Source: Drechslerella dactyloides (taxonomy: Eukaryota; Ascomycota; Orbiliomycetes; Orbiliales; Orbiliaceae). Taken from it: a stretch of DNA of 64,000 nucleotides. The stretch's first letter is position 1; each line of letters opens with the position of its first letter. Location of the stretch: contig JAGTWJ010000010.1 of NCBI GenBank assembly GCA_020064725.1, positions 1,302,001 to 1,366,000 of the forward strand, given 5' to 3'. The notes below the pieces were generated by a model that had not been told where the DNA came from, made no database searches, and saw nothing but the letters and a program-made list of their open reading frames with translations. Shown piece by piece: positions 35,519-46,495 of the stretch. Position numbers and translations under genes: made by a program.

Positions 35519-36810
35519 CTATATTAGCTTTCCGGCTGTAGTGTTTGCTATAGCCCTCAATTTAATCTTTACCAAGTTATGAGATTGTTGGCTTGTTTGT
35601 GATGGTTGAGCATAGGCGAAACTCCCGGGCTTGGATTTTCTGGATTTATTAGTTGATTTAGCCTCGGAACCGGGTTGATCATGCGAACCAGACGGCCATC
35701 CTTCCGCCGGCGTGCCGTAGGCATCGACCAGCCCGAGATTAGCTTCGTGCGACAAGGCCAAGGGGGATCTATCTACCGTCATGGTCAGTAGATAGATCCT
35801 GAAATCAATCCCTGGCTTCTCTTTGAGCTTGCAAATATTGAAACCAGTTCCAATTAGGTTCCTATGATGAATCGGGATTGGGAACAGATCTGCAGACACA
35901 TTGTATCCATATCTTCTTTCCACCCGAATATTTTTGCCAACTTGGTCCTCGAAATGCAAGTCATAGTTGGGGCTGTCCGGCGCACCGGACTTTGGTGCGG
36001 GTGAAGTAACACTCAGATTGAATTGCCAGACATCCGGCCCCCACTGAAACTTTAAGTCTAGTTCCTTCTGCTGGTCATGTAAAAGGCAGCATGTATTTCT
36101 TGTTTGAAACTCTTTTACCCATTCCGTAGGTATATGTTGCGCATCATGTGTTCCTGCTTTCCCTAGCTCTTTGAAGCCTTTACGACCTAGCTTTATGTGT
36201 GTCGCAGCATTGCCGGAAAGCTTTAACGCCACAAGAAGCATACGAGGTCTGTCAAAAGTGTGGTTAGGACGTATAATGCTCAGGCTTTCCGGTGCGCTGC
36301 ATTCCTCCCAGGCAGTGCCCGTTAATCCGCTCGTGCGATTAGGGGTCGAAGAGTTTTCAGGACCTTCAGAGCGACGGCTGCTATAGCCCCTGTAACTTGT
36401 CCATTTTACTCTTGCGAGTTCGCTACTTCTTGGTTGCCTTTGGTCAACACGCTTGACATATTCTGCTACAGTGCAGCCGAACGTTCGTTTGAAGTCCCTT
36501 GGACCTTGTCGCGCGTGGTGGACCATTATCGCGAGCCGATTTCCCAGCTGATCACCTTGATCACCAACTTGCTCTCGACAAGCTAATTCGACCAAATACG
36601 TGCCGGGCCTCAACGATGGGTTATGGCTATCTACCGGACGCCAACATTTTCTACCCGTTAATTCAAGCCCCCGATTCGTCAACGAGAACCTTGCAGTTGG
36701 GTTGTCAAACGTTCTGACAAGCCTCGATGAATACTTAAAGCATCCAATTGCTGGAGCTAGATAGCTATTGTAACGGAATGCTGAACGTCGAAACCTTCCG
36801 AATCTGACAT
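35519..36810 (-). CDS. Hypothetical protein, start unresolved (possible pseudogene)
   Basis: A minus-strand frame stays open from about 36829 to the stop at 35519, some 435 codons, far longer than chance allows in this region. The sequence looks protein-like: SLRPGTYLVELACREQ, LSIIRPNHTFDRPRML, DVWQFNLSVTSPAPKSG and GFNICKLKEKPGIDFR; the last 60 residues are Ser/Lys-rich and disordered. The long frame has no ATG near its beginning; the first in-frame ATG lies well inside (before VHHARQGP). An ATG at 36810 (MSDSEGFDVQHS) is in another frame. It could be joined by a 53-nt intron from GTTCAG to TTTAAG, but both sites are weak. It is therefore either a gene with a poor first intron or one broken near its start. 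No family recognised. Confidence 0.45.
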
Positions 36811-36829
36811 ATTGATATTCGAGCTTTTC

Positions 36830-38200
36830 TCAAGTGTCGTATCTTTATATTCAGCGGCGAGCAACGCGGGGTCTGATCAGCTGATCAGAGATACAAATGA
36901 AATCTGTGGTTCGAGGAATTAGCCTTTGTTGCAATTGACAGCAGATGACTTTTTGTCACTGAGAGACATCAAAAAGACCTGGAGCGCGGAGGATGTGTAA
37001 ATTATATATCCAGACGCGACGCCGGCTCGCTGTTGTGGCCTCCCGCCCCGCCTTAGCTGCGGCCTTACCTTTCTGCCCTACTCGTGCAACGCCTGGATTC
37101 AAAGCTACGAATGTTTGCGCGCCACAAAATGTTTGCCTGCATGTGCCGCGGGATGAGACCGGCCCGCAACTTGATTCCATCACGGTCTTGGTGCTGTCAG
37201 GCCGGAAGGCCAATACGCCACAGTCCTGATCGATCCTTCGCAGGAGTAGCAATGGTTTTGCATTGCTGGCCACTGCCAATCGCACATTATCCACAGCTAG
37301 TATACTGATAAGGGCCCTTGATTGCAAGATATATTCATATCTGTTGTATCTGCGTCTGATGTGACTAAGCAAGTACACTAGAAGTTTACAGAAGAAGAGC
37401 AATTTATTCTAGAGACTGTCTACGAAGAAACAATTAGCTTGTGCTTGTAACAGCGCGATATCATTTTCTTACGATTGCTTAAGTACTTCTTATCAGTACT
37501 CAAGTGTCAACGTAAAATTACCCCTCCTTGCAGTCGGACATCAGCATCCCCTGCAGCCTTTGCTTAAGCCTCATTAGCGAGTAGTACAGTTAATGTTCTG
37601 GGACTTGCATCTGATTGGCGACACGCAAATTCGGCCTCAAGCATGCATGCACTTCGCCGCACTGACTAGGGTAAAGTGTTCTAGCGTACAGCTCGCATGC
37701 AAAGTACATGTACCTAAAAACTTAAGCCTTTCCGAGAAATGCGGCTTCAGAGGAACCAGTTGTGTATCGATCGATGCAGGGGAGCTCTAGGGTCTAACAG
37801 AAAAGGATCTAGTACCCCTCATTTGACCAGCGCCATTCACTGCTGCTCCAACTTGGTGGAGTTATAAGTATCGATGTAGTCCCCAGATCAATCTTAAGAT
37901 ATTTCCCTCCAGCATTTTCTTCGCACATCTTCGAATCTTTGTGGGACGATACAAGCCGCATCTAACCGTCTAGCTTAATTAAGGTTAACTCGTTCTCTAC
38001 ATCTCTGATACCAGTACGGAACTAGCTAGTCAAGGCTCTACCATCGATCCCAGTGCCAAGACTGACAGGAAGTAGACTTCTGTGTTCCGAAAAATACCAC
38101 GCACCTTCTACTCGTTCTACTCGTCGGCGACTTTGTACGAGACCCTTCGAAATCTGTTATGCATGTTTCTGACTAGCACTAGCTTTTTGACTCACCAAAT
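36830..38200. other. Intergenic, promoter side of the NLR
   Basis: No gene seen. It contains the second palindrome (37478-37504) and presumably the NLR promoter and leader. Confidence 0.45.
37478..37504. repeat. Short inverted repeat, second copy
   Basis: CTTAAGTACT (37478-37487) and AGTACTCAAG (37495-37504) form a 9-of-10 inverted repeat around 7 nt. Outer arms TTACG (37469-37473) and CGTAA (37511-37515) also pair, so the structure may extend to about 47 bp. Confidence 0.5.
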
Positions 38201-41200
38201 ATGTCCGGCGTCGGCGAGGCGAGTCTGATCCTGGGTTTAATCTCTTCGATTATTGCAATCATCGAAACTACCAAAAAGGTTTACGAGGCCATTGAGGACG
38301 ACTCGGGCCTCCCAAAGAATTTCAAGAAGTCAGCGGCGAAACTACCCCTCATTTCTCGTCTCCTCGACGATGCAGAAAAATACATCGAAGGTTCGAATGA
38401 CGAGTCTCTCAAGGATGCATTCAAACCTACATTGGAAAGCTGCAAAACTCAAGCTGTACAACTCCAGACGTTGTTCGAAAAGGTCATGCCAACAGAGGAC
38501 GAATCACGGTTCGAGCGATATGTAAAGGCTGCTAGGACAATTGGAAAGGGCGGCCGTGTGGAGGATTTGGTTGGGGGGATTTTAAGCGACATACAACTCC
38601 TAGCAACAAGATTTCCAACGACACAGAGAGTGAAACAACAGTTGACAGACGCAATTCAGGAGGTGGAAGCTATGGAGCCTTCCTTGCCGGACGGCTTCGA
38701 AGAGAACCCTACGTTTGCACACTACGGAAGCGGCGCCCAAAACAACAATACCGGTAGTGGAACTCAGTACAACAACAATAGTACGGGGAATCAGAACAAT
38801 GGCCCAGGCCATCAGTACATTGGTCACAATCTGCATATCGGTACGCCTCTTAAGGAGCAAGGGGATCAGCAGTAAATTTATAAAAAGGATTTGTAGTTAA
38901 TAAACGCTGTAGTTAACATGCAACAAGCCGCAGCCACAACTCTCAGTGACATTCTCCACTCCCTACAATGTCCCGATGCGCAAGATGTCAAGAATCGGCT
39001 GAAAGGGAAGGATGCCTTGGTCCCATCTTTCAAGTGGATCCTCGAAGAGCCAGAATATATTCGTTGGCATGATGAAGCCGATGTCGACATCCTCTGGATT
39101 AGGGGCGGCGGGGGCAAAGGAAAGACCATGATGTCTATTGGTTTCATTGAAACCCTTCTACCCCGACGTGATGATTCAATTGCCTTGACCTATTTTTTCT
39201 GTCAAATTGGCAACAATGAGCTTAACACTGTTGAGGCGATTGTAAAGGGCTTGATTCTGCAATTAGCCCAACAGAGTTCTCTTCAGCTTGAAGAGTATTT
39301 GAAGAGCCGGTTGAATATCAGTAACGACAATACTACTCAGATCTTCGCCTCGCCCTCGTGGACAAAGCTCTGGTCTATCTTTCTGGGAATGATAGAGCGC
39401 TGCCCCTCGCGGATCCGGACAGTATACGTGATCGTGGATGCTATCGATGAATGCCAAAATGAGGACAAGGCGGAGTTCTTGAAGCATGTTGTTCGAGCGG
39501 GAAACCCTTGTCCTTCCAAAACATTCGTCAAGTGGCTTTTAACAAGTCGACCGTTGGAAGCAGCTGAGCTGGAACTGCTAACTGATAGATCCAAACAAGT
39601 GCTAATCAGTCTTGACGACAACCCGAAACACGTGCGTAACGGTATAGAGACTTACATCTCTGTCAAGGTGGATGAGCTCCATCGCCGCCGCAGATACGAC
39701 AATGAAATACGGCAGAAAATACAAACTGAGCTTACAAAAAAGGCTGGGGACTCGTTCTTGTGGGTGAGCTTGGTATGCAAGAGGCTTGAGCTTGTGGATA
39801 GGGACAAGGCTTCGGCTACAATCGAAGATTTGCCACTTGGTCTGAATCCGTTTTATGATCGGGTATTCAAGGAGCTTAGCGAAGGCGAGAAAGACTTTGT
39901 GGAGGGATGTATGCGACTCCTCACGGTGATGATACTAGCCTATCGACCGCTGAGTATAGAGGAAGTGGGCAGCGTGACAGGTCTGTCGGAAAAGTTTGTC
40001 ACCTTTCGAGAGCTGGTCGATCGATGCGCTTCAATCGTTGTTCTGCGAGAAAACAAGATTGAGTTCGTTCATAAATCAGCTCGAGATTACTTCACCGAAT
40101 ACAGACGCGGCACCTATGCGCATTATGGGCATGATGAAATTGCACGGAACTGCCTACGCGACTTATCCCAACGTCTTAAGGTTAACCTTGGTGACCTACC
40201 GCTGCCCACTTCATCCCCGGAATCGAAGACAAGGAATAAGCTGGTGGCTAGCATGGAATATGCAGCCACCTTCTGGGTGCATCACCTGGAGGACGGCAGT
40301 TACAACAAAACAGTACAGGAGGAAGTCCAGGCATTCCTTCATGTCAACCTATTGATGTGGCTGGAATGCTTAAGTTTGTTGGAGGGGCTCCCACGTGCTC
40401 TAATTGCATTCGATAAGCTGTCAAGTGTGAGTGCTATATATATTCCGTTTTTTGGAATCATCAGCTAACTTAAATTTATAAAGCTGGTCTGGCTAAAACG
40501 GGAACTCCCTTTATCAGAGCTTGTGCAAGATGCTAGGCGCTTCCTATCAAGGCATTATTCGACAATTGCGACCTGGCCGTTACAGATCTACAGTTCAGCG
40601 ATAGTGTTCAGCCCCCAAACAAGCGTAGTGTGGCAGAGCAATCAAGAGAGGCTTTCAAAATGGCTGAAACAAATTCCTCTGGTGGAAGCTTCGTGGGGTT
40701 CTCTAATCCAGACACTCGCCGGCCATCAAGACCCGGTTAGATCTGTAGCATTCTCAAAAGATGGCGAGTATATATTATCAGGATCTGAAGATAATACGAT
40801 TAGATTATGGGATGCTACCACAGGTAATATTTTATAAGAGAAATACTAATGAGCACTCGAAAGAAAGTATTGATGCTGACGGCCGGGTTCTAACAGGTTA
40901 TCTTCAGAATACATTTACTGGTCATTCAAAAGGAATTATGCGTGTAGCGTTTTCACCAGACGGTAAACAGATTGCATCGGCTTCCCAGGATAGAACAATT
41001 AGGCTGTGGGATACTGCAGCAGGCGAATTGCAAAAGACATTCATAGACAAGACGTCTCCATACAGAATCACCTGTATTGCATTGTCTCCGGACGGTAAAC
41101 AGATCGCAATAGGATACACGAATGATATAATTAGGCTCTGGGATATCACAACAGACAACATTCAAGTGAGGATGTTCGCTGGCAACTCAAAATATGATAT

Positions 41201-42866
41201 TCCTATATCATTCTCGTCAGACGGCAAGCAGATCAAGTCGGGTCCCCTGAATGAAATAAATGGATTTTGGAATTCTGAAGCAGATGGTCCTCATATTACA
41301 ACAGTCTTTAGCTATTCGAACGCCGTTAGAGCTATGGCAGGTGATTCTCATACTACAACAGTCGTTAGCTATTCAAACTCCATTAGAGCTATGGCATTCT
41401 CACCAAATGGCAAGCAGATTGCGACGACACACGAGTCCAAGAGGGGTATAATCAGGCTACAGGATACCCTAACAGGCGAAGTCCAAAAGGAGTTTACTGG
41501 CCATTCGTACGCGCGCACGATTGCTGTCATAGCATTCTCACCAGACGGCAAGTATATGGCATCAGGGTCTGATGATAATACAATCAGGGTGTGGGATATT
41601 GTTACAACAGGTGATCCGCATCTTATGACGCTCGCCGGCCACTCTAAGGGCGTTAGAGCTATAGCATTCTCACCAGACGGCAGACACATTGCATCAGGAT
41701 CCCAAGATACGACAATTAGGCTATGGGATGCTATAACAGGCGAATTTCAAATGGGGTTTAGCGGCCACTTAGGCACGATTCTTACTATAGCATTCTCACC
41801 AGACGGAAAGCAGGTCGCCTCGGGATCTAGTGATAAAGCAGCTAAGCTCTGGGATATTACAATCGACAGCACTCACGCAATACCCACCAGCTCGGCCAGC
41901 CGTTCACAGGAAATTACAAGCGTCGAATTCTCACCGGATGGCAAGCAGATTGTATCACTATCTGCCGGTCCCAAAATCAAACTGTGGGATGCTACAACCG
42001 GCAATTTCCAACAAAAACTTTCTGGCGACATTGACGGCTTGCCTCTCGCAATCGTATTTTCGCCAGACAGCAAGCAGATCGCGACAGGCTCTATGGACCG
42101 AACAATCATGTTATGGGATACCACAACAGGCAATCTTCAAAAGACAATTACTAGTGCCCATTCAAGCGCTGTTACTGCTCTCGCATTCTCACCGGACGGC
42201 AAGCAAATTGTCTCAACATCCCTTGACGCAAAAATCAAAATATGGGATACAAAACTCAATCTTCAAAAGACGTTCACTGGACACTCACACGAAGTCAGAG
42301 CCATAGCATTCTCACTAGATGGTCAGCAGATTGCTTCAGGATCCGAATACGGAACGGTCAAAATATCGGACATCACGACAGGCAGCCAAAGGGCGTTCAA
42401 GGGCCCTTCGGGCAGAATCGTCGCTGTAGCGTTCTCACTAGACGGTAAACACCTCGCATGGGAATCCAACGATAAGATCAAGCTGTGCGACATTGCCAGT
42501 ACCCCGAAGGTCTCGAGAATCCGATGGCCGTTGTGGCAGGAGAAGCCCCAGATCCGCACCTTGCAAAGAGGCAAATCTTTGAGATCCTGTATAGATGCGC
42601 GACAGCTGGTCACGGACTTGGCTCAATCTGAAAACGAAAACGCGATGGTTGCGCAAAGATCTACATCCAGGCTACAAGATCTGAATGTTAGTCTTCATTG
42701 GATTCACTACGGAGCAGTGCGCATATTTTTTATACCATCAGACTTCAAACCCAGGTCTCATGCTATCAGAGGTGACCAGGTAGCTATCGGGTGTTATAGC
42801 GGCCGAGTTTTGAGCTTCAACATCGATCGTGAGCTCTTGGACTCGGAACTTAGAAAATCGGCTTAG
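38201..42866 (+). CDS. NLR protein: NN (SesA-like) domain, sigma-like amyloid motif, NACHT, WD40 repeats
   Basis: Fungal NOD-like receptor of the kind implicated in non-self recognition and programmed cell death. Exons 38201-38840, about 38913-40426, 40484-40823 and 40897-42866 give 1487 residues. The N-terminal domain (MSGVGEASLILGLISSIIAI...) matches the NACHT-NTPase N-terminal (NN) family. Residues about 172-213 are Asn/Gly/Gln repeats (GSGAQNNNTGSGTQ, then YNNNSTGNQ, then HQYIGHNLHI), matching the sigma prion-like motif. NACHT follows with Walker A GGGGKGKT (about 277) and Walker B VIVDAIDE (about 385). About 12 WD40 repeats fill residues 795-1400. Intron 1 ends at 38912 or 38927, both in frame. 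An alternative is two genes: a 224-residue NN-sigma protein ending at 38875 and a NACHT-WD protein from ATG 38918. Confidence 0.85.
41288..41401 (+). repeat. 57-bp tandem duplication inside a WD40 repeat
   Basis: Two adjacent 57-nt copies encode PHITTVFSYSNAVRAMAGD and SHTTTVVSYSNSIRAMAFS. The duplication lengthens one WD unit by 19 residues without breaking the frame. The copies have diverged, so the event is not very recent. Confidence 0.85.
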
Positions 42867-43596
42867 ATATCGATAGTTTTATCTTGTCTCGCAAGCCAGA
42901 CGTCTTCAGTTTTAGATATCTGAAAATTGAAATATATTAATATCGAGGAGCTGTCAAAGAAAGGTGTCCTCAATATTGTACATGTGTCTATGAGGCAAAC
43001 CCATATACGTGGTAGACTTGATCAATCGTCTCGTATTCCAAATTCTGCGAAAAGTGTGGGTTTTGTTTGCGAGACTAGCTTGTATAATTACTCAAGTATA
43101 CTAGTATTCACTTATTAATATATTTACCTACCGTGCCGGAATTAACATCGGGGTGGATTAGTACGCGGGTTATTTGGATGAAAAGCTGCATCATTACGAG
43201 TTATTAATGTGTTACCGAGAGTACGTATTTTCGCCGATAAGACAGTATTACAGCGAATCCTTTGTTAGAGCATGGTATTTAAATCGTGTTCAAAAACAGG
43301 TCTCTTCCGGCACAATAGGTATAAGCACCGGTCCGAGATCGATCCGATCGATAGCTACTATCAGCCATTTAGAGCTATATATTTTACACATACTATTTTG
43401 CACCCAAGTACACCATACCACCACCCGCTAAATCCACAGACATAGTACCGCGCCAAATGCGAAACAAAAAATTGATAATACGTACACGAAGCTCCGCGTC
43501 CCCAGGACCAGCTCATTAAAACCAAAGATATCGTCTTCCTAAACATATTGTATAAAAAGCAGAATAAGACACGTGATGCACTGCCTTTTCACTTAT
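42867..43596. other. Convergent intergenic region
   Basis: 3' ends of the NLR and the next minus-strand gene lie in this 730-bp gap. Frames here begin at non-ATG codons and are not credible. Nothing else seen. Confidence 0.45.
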
Positions 43597-46495
43597 TCAC
43601 TTCAGTTTCTTCCACACCCTCGACATCTTGCCGCCCTCGCCGCCGGCGACTCTTCCCATCATTGGAATCATCACGTTGCCGCCAAGCGGATTATACCCGC
43701 CGCCGTTCTCTTCGGGGATATCATCGTCCCGGCCGAATCTTCTCGTCGCCATATCCCTCTCCCTCTCCCGATCCTCTATCGACCGTACCTCCGGTTCTGG
43801 AAGTGGCGCCGGTAGTCCTACGGGGTCGTGCTGCACGGATCCTCGCCTGGCATACTCTCTCACCGGCGTCTGTGGCATCTGCAGCATACTACCAGGCAGT
43901 GTACCGCCCATCGACGTCTGTATTGGCGGTGGAAACTTCGCTGACGGCGGTAATCCCGGCGTCATAGGTGTTATCGTCGCCGGAGCCGCCGTGGGAGGGA
44001 AGTATGAGGTGCCGTTCGTCAGCGGCGAGGTTGCGGCGACCTTTGCGGGACTCTGGTATGGCGCTGCAGAGACGCTGCCGTTAGACAGTGCCGGCGAGGC
44101 GAATGCGTTAAGCGGGAACGAGGAGAGTCCCGTTGGCGAAAGCGGGTTCGGTGGTGTCGACTGGAAGAGCGGGCTGTGGATGCTGGCGGGGATGTATGTG
44201 GCCGGCTGAGTGTGGGGTGGGAATATGCCCAGTGGCGGCGGCCGGTTGAGGTGAACGGATTGAGAGTGGTTTAGTGTGTATTGCTGGAAGGTCGGTTGAT
44301 GTGGCCCTGGGGATTGTGGGGAGACGGGGAACTGCGTCGGTGGGGATATGGGCGGCAGTGGAACGGCGGTGGTGGACGAGGACATGGAGCGGGTGTGTCG
44401 CAGTCCCGTAGGTGGGGGTGGAGGTGGGTATTTAGGGTCTGTAGGCTCAGCGGAGCGTGATGCTATGCGAGCGATATCTGGGAATAGAATGGCGGTTGCA
44501 TCGCGATGTCGGAGCACGGAGTCGCGGAAAGCTGCGACATCTAGATGTAAGACGTGTTAGCAGAGCATTCTACAATTTAGATTTGCTGATGATATACGAT
44601 ACGCACTTTCTGGATTGGCAAATCTGAGCTTCAGGGCCGCCGGCGTTCCACCGCTCTTCCACGGCTCTTTCGAGTCCATATCTGGCGACTTCTGCAACTT
44701 GCGAACCTTGATTCCGGATACCTTCAACGTCGTCGCCCCAGCCCCTGGCTCTATCTGCGTCGTTGGAGAAACTACACCACACCACAACATTAGCACCCCG
44801 TCCATAAACTAGCGCCTGCCCTCCCATCTGAAGACGAGAGACTTACTGAACGCCGACACGAGGTGGAATTGCCGGTGGAAAACAATATTGATAAACCCAA
44901 GCTCGTTCTCCCACAACTGCACCCGCCGGTCATCCTCACATGTGAAGTTCGTCATGTTCGTATTCGTCTTAGTGTCGTCCTTCACGGCCGTCGCTTCACA
45001 TGTACACCGTACCCAGTCCACGATGCTGTTCAACAGCAGCTGCTCGCCTCGCAGGCACTCGAGGAATATCTGCGCGTGTTCTTCGAGCTCGAACTGGAAA
45101 ATCGGGCTGTCGAGCGGCGTCGCATTGGCGAGGTCGGAGAGAGCGGCGCTGGCGCCCGGGTGCAGGGTTAACGATTTTTCAACGAGCATGAAGCGGACTT
45201 GGACGGTGGAGTCGGGAAGCTGGTAGGGGAAGCTTCGATCGGTTACTGAGGAAATAAAGTATACGGTTAGTTGGGTCCGAGCATTAACTTGACTGAAGCA
45301 TTGCGAATGGGCATACATGTGTAGCAAAGTTTGATGTTGCCGCCGTCAATCGGCGCTGATACCAGGATCTTTGTCGTTTTCTTCATCTGATTTTTTATCA
45401 CGCGGCATTCCATTATGCTGCCTGCCGCGGGGAATATTTCGCCGCTACTGCAGTCCAAGCAATCCAATGAGGTGATGTTTCTGCCAGATACACCACAACG
45501 ATGATTAGTCCGTGTTAATCATGGAGTGGCAGACAAATTAGCGGGAGGAGGTCTGTACTTTTTGAACATTTCCTCCTCATCTTCATCTTCTATCCTTCTC
45601 GTCTCCACGGGCTCGGGTGTTCGCGCCGGTACATCGCCGTTTGTAGTCGGAGTAGCGGCACGGCCGTTCAGGACAGCGGACCGCTCTGCTATGCTCGCTT
45701 TCCGCTTGGCTTCGAGTTCTGCCTCCAGTCGCTTCTGGTACTCGTCCACGATCCGGACAAAATAATCCGCCACTGTTCGAATCAAATGCGCACATAAGCG
45801 GCTGCCTTATAGATATCGGCACGAATGAACGTACTCGAGTGCTTCCAAAAGTAGATATCCACACAGAAGGGCCGCCAGTTGTGCATGCCCTCATTGCGCT
45901 CGTCCGGTGCCACTACCATCCAATCGCTACCAAAGCTGACGCCTTGGTCCTCGCCATAGTCGATTTCCGCACGGACGAAGCACTCCTGCTCGTTTCCGTA
46001 TCCAAGACGTAGGACCGATATATCTAGTGTATAGGCGCATTAGTCCATGAACACCGAAATTGACGCCCGCGAACAATTGTGTAACGCTAACTGAGCGAGA
46101 ATAGGATAGGGTGGGTTGCTAGCTGACCTCCACTGAGCGCAAATCCCTTCGGGTTTACGGCGTCGATGAAGCGGATGCGTATTCGTCCGGTATCTTCCTT
46201 GAGGAACAGTCCGACCTTTGTCCCCTTTTCGAAAGTGGAGTGTAGTGGGCGTTCCTCGGGTATCGAGATGAAGTAGTGTACGTCAGCGATGGCGTCCAGC
46301 CTGTCGATAATACAACGAGTTAGTCATGCGGATAGGCGCATTCGGCTGACGAACGATATAGACAACTGTAGTAATAGTGCGTCTTGATCGTATCGGGGAT
46401 GATGTCGGTACGTACAGCTGGCGCCCATCTTTACCGCTGTTTGCGCGGGTGATGTTGCTTTGCAGCCGGATGCTCGACGTTTGCTTCGTCGCCAT
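43597..46495 (-). CDS. Conserved-looking eight-exon protein of unknown function
   Basis: Exons 46416-46495, 46128-46300, 45835-46023, 45559-45772, 45317-45480, 44847-45245, 44607-44771 and 43597-44540 join in frame to 775 residues. Every junction uses GT..AG and the phases agree, which strongly supports a real gene. The first half is ordered: VHYFISIPEERPLHSTFEKG, GRIRIRFIDAVNPKGF, MHNWRPFCVDIYFWKHSS, then a helical YFVRIVDEYQKRLEAELEAK. A middle region has CXXC-like CLDCSSG and several beta-rich blocks. The final exon is a Pro/Ser-rich disordered tail (PPPPPPTG, PQSPGPHQP) ending in RVWKKLK. No signal peptide or membrane segment. I do not recognise a family. Confidence 0.8.

Noticed and set aside
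43174..43431. 85-codon frame after the NLR
   Set aside because: Starts at TTG, no recognisable sequence; lies where both neighbouring genes end.
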